Origin: Pseudomonas putida
GTDB taxonomy: Bacteria > Pseudomonadota > Gammaproteobacteria > Pseudomonadales > Pseudomonadaceae
Direction: 5' to 3'
Length of the DNA: 64,000 nt
Assembly (NCBI RefSeq): GCF_028682635.1
Contig: NZ_JANHLK010000001.1
Location: 1 to 64,000 of the forward strand
Part shown: piece after piece, positions 59,253 through 64,000 of the stretch
Layout: each line of letters starts with the position of its first letter
Numbering within the stretch: position 1 is the first letter of the stretch
Notes under the pieces: model-generated
Seen by the model: only the letters and a program-made list of their open reading frames with translations
Database searches by the model: none
Told to the model about the DNA's origin: nothing
Program-made: the position numbers and the translations under genes

Positions 59253-59912
59253 ATGCACGAGTACCTGAGCCCCGGCCGCTTCATCGATAGTGACCACCCC
59301 TGTGTGGTGGAGTTCGCCGAAAAACACCGCGGTGCCAGTCGCGACCCGCTCGAGCAGGCGGTCCATCTCTATTACGCGGTGCGAGAGGCAGTGCGCTACA
59401 ACCCCTATACCTTCAGCCGTGATCCGCAGACCTTGTGCGGCAGTCATGCGCTGGCGGCCGGGGAAAGTTATTGCGTGCCGAAAGCCACACTGCTGGCCGG
59501 TGCAGCGCGGCACTGCGGCATACCCGCGCGGATCGGTTTGGCGGATGTGCGCAATCATCTGTCGACTCCACGCTTGCTCGAATTGCTCAAGAGCGACGTG
59601 TTCGCCATGCACGGCTACACCGAGCTTTATCTGAATGGTCGTTGGGTCAAGGCCACCCCTGCGTTCAACCAGGGCTTGTGCGACCTGTTCAATGTGGCGC
59701 CACTGGAGTTCGACGGGATCAACGACAGCGTTTTCCATCCCTACAATCGCGACGGCGAGAAGTTGATGGAGTACATGATCGATCACGGCCAGTTCAGCGA
59801 CGTGCCGGAAAAGTTCTTCTTCGAACACCTCGAAAAGTGTTATCCGCACCTGTTCGACGAACAACTGCCGGCGCTGCTGGGGGACATGCAGAGCGATTTG
59901 AGTCGCGCCTGA
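59253..59912 (+). CDS. Transglutaminase-like domain protein
   Basis: 219 residues of the bacterial transglutaminase-like (papain-fold) family. Catalytic Cys in GESYCVPKATLLAGAARHCGIPAR, His in MHGYTELYLNGRWVKA and a following Asp/Asn position fit the triad. Probably a peptide-modifying or protease-like enzyme in the cytoplasm. The ATG at 59253 follows AAGGAG; the frame is open 25 codons further up. Confidence 0.83.
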   Translation: MHEYLSPGRFIDSDHPCVVEFAEKHRGASRDPLEQAVHLYYAVREAVRYNPYTFSRDPQTLCGSHALAAGESYCVPKATLLAGAARHCGIPARIGLADVRNHLSTPRLLELLKSDVFAMHGYTELYLNGRWVKATPAFNQGLCDLFNVAPLEFDGINDSVFHPYNRDGEKLMEYMIDHGQFSDVPEKFFFEHLEKCYPHLFDEQLPALLGDMQSDLSRA

Positions 59913-59955
59913 TCCGGCGTATGCTGCCTGCGCATTCATCCATAAAGAGGCGGTC

Positions 59956-60579
59956 ATGCTGAAGATCTGGGGTCGGAAAAATTCATCGAATGTCAGGAAA
60001 CCATTGTGGGCCGCCGAGGAACTGGGCCTGGCCTATGAGGCCATCGACGCCGGCGGTGCCTTTGGTGTGGTCGATACGCCCGAGTACCGCGCCATGAACC
60101 CCAATGGCCGCGTGCCGGTGATTGAAGACGATGGCTTCGTGCTGTGGGAATCCAACACCATCGTGCGTTACCTGATGGCCAGGCATGCAGCGAATACGTC
60201 GTGGTATCCGGCGGACCTGCAAGCGCGGGCCAGCGCCGAGAAGTGGATGGACTGGACCACGTCCAGTATTGCCGGACCATTCCGCACGGTGTTCTGGGGC
60301 GTCGTGCGCACCCCAGCCGAGCAACAGGACTGGCCCGCAATCAAGGCGGCGATCAAGGAATGCGAGACGCTGCTGGCGATGGCCGACCAGGCGCTGGCGA
60401 CCCAGCCCTACCTGTCCGGTGACGAGATCGGCATGGGCGACATTCCCCTGGGCAGTTTCATTTATGCCTGGTTCGAGATGCCGATCGAACGTTCGCCCAA
60501 GCCCCATCTGGAGGCCTGGTACGCACGATTGCAAGAGCGTCCGGCGTATCGCAAGGCGGTCATGACCGCGTTGACTTAA
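59956..60579 (+). CDS. Glutathione S-transferase
   Basis: 207 residues. N-terminal thioredoxin-like GST domain (NGRVPVIEDDG, the glutathione site with ESNTIVRYL) and a helical C-terminal domain. Serine in the NSSNVRK stretch near the N-terminus may be the catalytic residue (theta-like). Position next to fadE and the ABC pair matches P. aeruginosa PA2813. Confidence 0.88.
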   Translation: MLKIWGRKNSSNVRKPLWAAEELGLAYEAIDAGGAFGVVDTPEYRAMNPNGRVPVIEDDGFVLWESNTIVRYLMARHAANTSWYPADLQARASAEKWMDWTTSSIAGPFRTVFWGVVRTPAEQQDWPAIKAAIKECETLLAMADQALATQPYLSGDEIGMGDIPLGSFIYAWFEMPIERSPKPHLEAWYARLQERPAYRKAVMTALT

Positions 60580-60712
60580 TACTCACTATCGACACACTTG
60601 ACTGTACTTGTGCGGCGGCGACAAGCACCATTGCGTCCATGCGCCGCGGTTGTTTTGCTTGCCGCCCGCCCATATCTGTCCCTTTCTTCCCCTTCTTGGT
60701 GCGTAATCCGAT

Positions 60713-61645
60713 ATGAGTTCCGCTCTGTCCATCCGGCAGCTAACCAAAACCTACGGCAACGGTTTCCAGGCCTTGAGTGGTATCGATCTGGATGTCGCCG
60801 AAGGTGACTTCTTCGCCTTGCTCGGCCCCAACGGCGCCGGCAAATCCACGACCATCGGCATTCTGTCGACCCTGGTGAACAAGACCAGCGGCACGGTGAA
60901 TATCTTCGGTCACGACCTGGACAAGAACCCGGCGGCGCTCAAGCGCTCCATTGGCGTCGTGCCCCAGGAATTCAACTTCAACCAGTTCGAAAAGACCTTC
61001 GATATCGTCGTGACCCAGGCCGGTTACTACGGCATCCCGGCGAAAGTCGCCAAGGAACGCGCCGAGCAGTACCTGACCCAGCTTGGTCTGTGGGACAAGC
61101 GCGATGTGCCGTCGCGTTCGCTTTCCGGCGGCATGAAGCGACGCCTGATGATCGCCCGTGCGCTGGTCCACGAACCGCGCCTGTTGATCCTCGACGAACC
61201 GACTGCTGGCGTGGACATTGAACTGCGTCGCTCGATGTGGACCTTCCTCACCGAGCTGAACAAGAAAGGCATCACCATCATCCTCACCACGCACTACCTG
61301 GAGGAGGCTGAGCAGCTGTGCCGCAACATCGGCATCATCGACCACGGCGTTATCGTCGAAAACACCAGCATGAAGCAGTTGCTCGGCCAACTGCATGTCG
61401 AGACCTTCCTGCTGGATTTGAAGAGCAGTGTGAGCGTGCCGCCGCAGTTGCTTGGTTATCCCTCTCGTTTGCTCGATGCTCACACCCTGGAAGTCCAGGT
61501 GGACAAAAGCATGGGCATCACCGCGCTGTTCACTCAGCTGGCGCAGCAGAACATCGAAGTGCTGAGCCTGCGCAACAAAACCAATCGCCTCGAGGAGTTG
61601 TTCGTGTCCCTGGTGGAGAAAAATCTGTCGAAGGTGGCGGTATGA
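60713..61645 (+). CDS. ABC transporter ATP-binding protein (ABC-2 type exporter)
   Basis: 310 residues: Walker A GPNGAGKST, signature LSGGMKRR, Walker B LLILDEP, H-loop TTHYLEE. The DRA/NodI-like subtype that works with ABC-2 permeases. The TGA overlaps the permease ATG by 4 bp. Substrate unknown (drug or polymer export). Confidence 0.92.
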   Translation: MSSALSIRQLTKTYGNGFQALSGIDLDVAEGDFFALLGPNGAGKSTTIGILSTLVNKTSGTVNIFGHDLDKNPAALKRSIGVVPQEFNFNQFEKTFDIVVTQAGYYGIPAKVAKERAEQYLTQLGLWDKRDVPSRSLSGGMKRRLMIARALVHEPRLLILDEPTAGVDIELRRSMWTFLTELNKKGITIILTTHYLEEAEQLCRNIGIIDHGVIVENTSMKQLLGQLHVETFLLDLKSSVSVPPQLLGYPSRLLDAHTLEVQVDKSMGITALFTQLAQQNIEVLSLRNKTNRLEELFVSLVEKNLSKVAV

Positions 61646-62421
61646 GTTCCGAGCTGCAACCCAACCTCGTTGCCCTCAACACCATCGTTTACCGTGAGGT
61701 CCGGCGCTTTACCCGGATCTGGCCGCAGACGCTGCTACCGCCAGCGATCACCATGGTTCTGTACTTCGTGATCTTCGGTAACCTGATCGGTCGACAGATC
61801 GGCGACATGGGTGGCTTCACCTACATGGAGTACATCGTGCCGGGCCTGATCATGATGTCGGTGATCACCAACTCCTACGGCAACGTGGTGTCGAGTTTCT
61901 TCGGCAGCAAGTTCCAGCGTTCCATCGAAGAACTGATGGTGTCGCCGGTGTCACCGCACACCATCCTGATCGGCTACACCCTCGGTGGCGTGCTGCGCGG
62001 CCTGATGGTCGGGATCATCGTGACGCTGCTGTCGCTGTTCTTCACTGATTTGCAGGTGCATCACCTGGGCGTGACCGTTCTGGTGGTGGTGCTGACGGCG
62101 ACGATCTTCTCGCTGCTGGGCTTCATCAACGCCGTATTCGCGCGCAACTTCGATGACATCTCGATCATCCCGACCTTTGTGCTGACGCCGTTGACCTACC
62201 TGGGCGGGGTGTTCTACTCGATTTCGTTGCTGCCGCCGTTCTGGCAGACCGTATCCTTGGCCAACCCGGTATTGCACATGGTCAATGCGTTCCGTTACGG
62301 CATTCTTGGCGTTTCGGATATTCGGATCAGTATCGCGATCACGTTCATGTTGGTGGCGACTGTGATTCTGTACCTGGGATGTGCGCGGTTGCTGGTGAGT
62401 GGGCGCGGAATGCGTACCTGA
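61642..62421 (+). CDS. ABC-2 type permease
   Basis: 259 residues, six membrane helices, with the conserved ABC-2 region (FTYMEYIVPGLIMMSVITNSYGN and PLTYLGGVFYSI). Pairs with the preceding ATPase. A single REP follows at 62450. Confidence 0.9.
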   Translation: MSSELQPNLVALNTIVYREVRRFTRIWPQTLLPPAITMVLYFVIFGNLIGRQIGDMGGFTYMEYIVPGLIMMSVITNSYGNVVSSFFGSKFQRSIEELMVSPVSPHTILIGYTLGGVLRGLMVGIIVTLLSLFFTDLQVHHLGVTVLVVVLTATIFSLLGFINAVFARNFDDISIIPTFVLTPLTYLGGVFYSISLLPPFWQTVSLANPVLHMVNAFRYGILGVSDIRISIAITFMLVATVILYLGCARLLVSGRGMRT

Positions 62422-63036
62422 TCATTGTCTCGCGGATGTACCCGATCTACTGTAGGAGCTGGCTTGCCAGCGATGGCGGCTTGACTGAGTACATATCCAT
62501 TGCTGCGGTAACGGCCACTTATGGTTTCGCCCTTACGGCGAGTCACTTGGAAAAACGGAACGCCGCCCGGCCCCAAGTAACCAAGGGCTCTTGCCCCTGA
62601 CGTTCGGTGCCTCGCTGTGGCTCGACATGTCCTCCTTCCGGTCCTGCTCCGTGGGCCCGCCGCCATCGGCCATCCATGGCCGAGACTGTGTAAAAACGTT
62701 TTTCAGCGCGACAGGTACTCAAAACCGGACTGGAAATCGCGCTTCTATGCGAAATCCACATCTGTTGACGGGCCAATAAATTTCAGATTGAACGTAGACG
62801 CGCACAGTTAAATTTTGGCGAAGCGTTTTTACACACTCTGGGCCGAGGGCGGCTAAACCGGCATCCATGCCGGTTTGCCCACTGCGCAGAACCTCCACTC
62901 GGCCTCTCGACGGGGCAAGAAAATCAAGATCAAAAGCCAAAGCAAAAGCGAGGCGAGCTAACGCTCGACCTTGTTGTTTGGTGGTACGCGTTGCATTCCA
63001 AATCAAAACGGCGCCTTATGGCGCCGTTTTGCATTG
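62422..63036. other. Repeat-rich intergenic region without genes
   Basis: It holds a single REP of the GGAGCTGGCTTGCCAG type (62450-62478), then a roughly 500-bp non-coding repeat-like sequence (GC-rich, with inverted words such as GGCATCCATGCC) interrupted by the MITE-like element at 62685-62840. The short open frames here have no ribosome sites or family resemblance. Confidence 0.6.
62685..62840. mobile_element. MITE-like insertion, 156 bp
   Basis: Terminal inverted repeats TGTGTAAAAACGTTT (62687-62701) and its complement AAGCGTTTTTACACA (62821-62835), matching at 14 of 15 positions, bound about 150 bp of AT-richer DNA. A 7-bp direct repeat GGCCGAG lies on both sides (62678-62684 and 62841-62847), as expected for a target-site duplication. 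No transposase is encoded. Confidence 0.7.
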
Positions 63037-63552
63037 TCACAGCCGACTTTGCTTGCGCCGACGCCACTGTCGCGCCACCCACCAGCGCCAATACATCATC
63101 ACCAGGCAATAGGCCAACGCCCCCAGCACCAACCCGGTCACCACCGACCCCAGCAAAAACGGTTGCCACAAGGTCGAGAGCTCGCCGCTGATCCATTCCC
63201 AGGTCAGCTCGTCCGGCAGATGGCGCGGCGGAACGTCCATCAGCCAGGCACCGGTCTGGTAGGTGCAGAAGAACACGGCCGGCATGGTGATCGGGTTGGT
63301 CAGCCAGACCAGGCTGACCGCAATCGGCATGTTGCCGCGCACGATGATCGCAAGAATCGCCGCCACCAGCATCTGCAATGGAATCGGCAGGAATGCCGCG
63401 AACAGGCCGACCGCCATGGCCCGGGCCACGGAATGGCGATTGAGGTGCCAGAGGTTCGGGTCATGCAGCAGGGTGCCGAGAAAGCGTAAGGACTTGTGTT
63501 CCCTGATGCTGGTCGGGTCTGGCATGTAACGTTTGAATAATCGCCGGGGCAT
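63037..63552 (-). CDS. DUF2062 membrane protein
   Basis: 171 residues, DUF2062 family: HRHSVARAMAVGLFAAFLPIPLQMLVAAILAI and LTNPITMPAVFF blocks, three to four membrane helices. The ATG at 63552 (MPRRLFKRYMPD) gives the family start; the frame extends 24 codons further upstream without support. Divergent from comEC, as in P. aeruginosa. Confidence 0.82.
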   Translation of the reverse strand: MPRRLFKRYMPDPTSIREHKSLRFLGTLLHDPNLWHLNRHSVARAMAVGLFAAFLPIPLQMLVAAILAIIVRGNMPIAVSLVWLTNPITMPAVFFCTYQTGAWLMDVPPRHLPDELTWEWISGELSTLWQPFLLGSVVTGLVLGALAYCLVMMYWRWWVARQWRRRKQSRL

Positions 63553-63688
63553 AAGGCTTCTCGGTCGGTCAGGTCGGCAAGTATGTCTGGATTCCATGAG
63601 GCGCCCATTCAGACTTTGTGACAATTGTTAACGACGGACGTGCCCTGCGCGGGCTATGCCTAGGGACGGGACTCTCAAGGACGGGCTT

Positions 63689-64000
63689 ATGCGCACAGGG
63701 ATGATGGCGCTGGCGTTGGGTCTGTTGGCCTTGCGTTTTTTACCGGTGTTACCGCCGGTCTGGTTGTGGTTGTTGATGCCGGTGGCAGGTTTGATTTTGC
63801 TGCCGTTCAGGACGTATCCGGCGGCGTTTTTCCTGTTCGGCCTGAGTTGGGCTTGCGCCCATGCGCAATGGGCCCTGGACGATCGGCTGGCGCCGACCCT
63901 CGACGGGGAAACGCGCTGGCTTGAGGGGCGGGTGACCGGGTTGCCACAGAACGCAGAAGGGGTGGTGCGTTTCGAACTGACCGACAGCCGGTCACGCCGC
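63689..64000 (+). CDS. comEC: ComEC/Rec2-family DNA uptake channel (5' part)
   Basis: The first 104 codons are in the window; the gene runs off the end. It begins with three hydrophobic segments (about 5-25, 30-45, 48-66) followed by WALDDRLAPTLDGETRWLEGRVTGLPQ, matching the N-terminal membrane and OB-like domain of ComEC. It would form the inner-membrane channel for single-stranded DNA uptake. ATG at 63689. Confidence 0.82.
   Translation, partial: MRTGMMALALGLLALRFLPVLPPVWLWLLMPVAGLILLPFRTYPAAFFLFGLSWACAHAQWALDDRLAPTLDGETRWLEGRVTGLPQNAEGVVRFELTDSRSRR

Noticed and set aside
62579..62811. Short open frames in the repeat region
   Set aside because: They change frame across the MITE-like insertion, lack ribosome sites and do not resemble known proteins.

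Overview
The window is about 62% GC chromosomal DNA from a Pseudomonas of the fluorescens group. This rests on a 917-residue GacS, an oprH-phoP-phoQ operon, PcpS-type phosphopantetheinyl transferase, fabA-fabB, a two-ATP-cone NrdA, and dense REP palindromes of the type found in fluorescens-group genomes. Several blocks keep the gene order I remember from P. aeruginosa (nrdA plus a two-component pair; oprH-phoPQ-dctA; ldhA-gacS-pirRS-cysM-rlmD-relA-mazG; fabB-fabA-hybrid kinase; PA2811-PA2817-like genes). That comparison is from memory, not computed.

Layout. 1-138: 3' end of a group II intron, next to a REP hairpin and the nrdA terminator. 0.3-6.2 kb: nrdA with a long control region (NrdR-like boxes, DnaA boxes), then an RstA/RstB-like two-component pair. 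6.3-10 kb: pcpS, then oprH-phoP-phoQ behind four GTTCAG-type repeats at an 11-bp period (PhoP boxes). 10-14 kb: an AraC-type regulator divergent from dctA, which has a sigma-54 promoter and two upstream palindromes, then a class III CoA-transferase. 14-20.4 kb: small housekeeping genes (sprT, a Yip1 protein, ttcA, a DNA glycosylase, wrbA/arsC, a TlpA lipoprotein, a META lipoprotein). 20.4-26.5 kb: ldhA, gacS, and a PirRS-like pair with a possible Fur box. 26.6-27.4 kb: a YhcG-like nuclease gene lacking its catalytic half. 27.5-33.6 kb: cysM-rlmD-relA-mazG-DUF2058. 34.2-39.1 kb: fabB-fabA, a PA1611-like hybrid kinase with a periplasmic binding protein, and the last 30 codons of a lost TonB-dependent receptor. 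39.3-48.1 kb: gpsA, sixA, an acyl-CoA ligase/thioesterase/hydrolase cluster, a DUF4892 gene preceded by a 19-codon GST remnant, an AI-2E-family transporter and pyrF. 48.2-53.2 kb: two oxidoreductases, a chemoreceptor and a membrane coiled-coil protein. 53.5-54.2 kb: a tRNA-Glu/Gly array with a decayed third Glu copy. 54.3-62.4 kb: alaX, a LysR regulator, a PA2817-like gene, fadE, a transglutaminase-like gene, a GST and an ABC-2 exporter. 62.4-64 kb: an intergenic repeat split by a MITE-like insertion, a DUF2062 gene, and the start of comEC.

Regulation stands out: five sensor kinases lie here, two of them (GacS and the PA1611-like hybrid) from the network that controls the sessile/virulent switch in Pseudomonas, together with RelA. 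Nothing looks like a new defence or biosynthetic system. The most informative unexplained items are decay and rearrangement scars (TonB receptor tail, GST head, headless tRNA-Glu, truncated nuclease, the MITE-like element, the duplicated REP unit) and the well-formed regulatory arrays. Large open frames opposite nrdA, gacS, rstB and fadE are codon-bias shadows and are left out.
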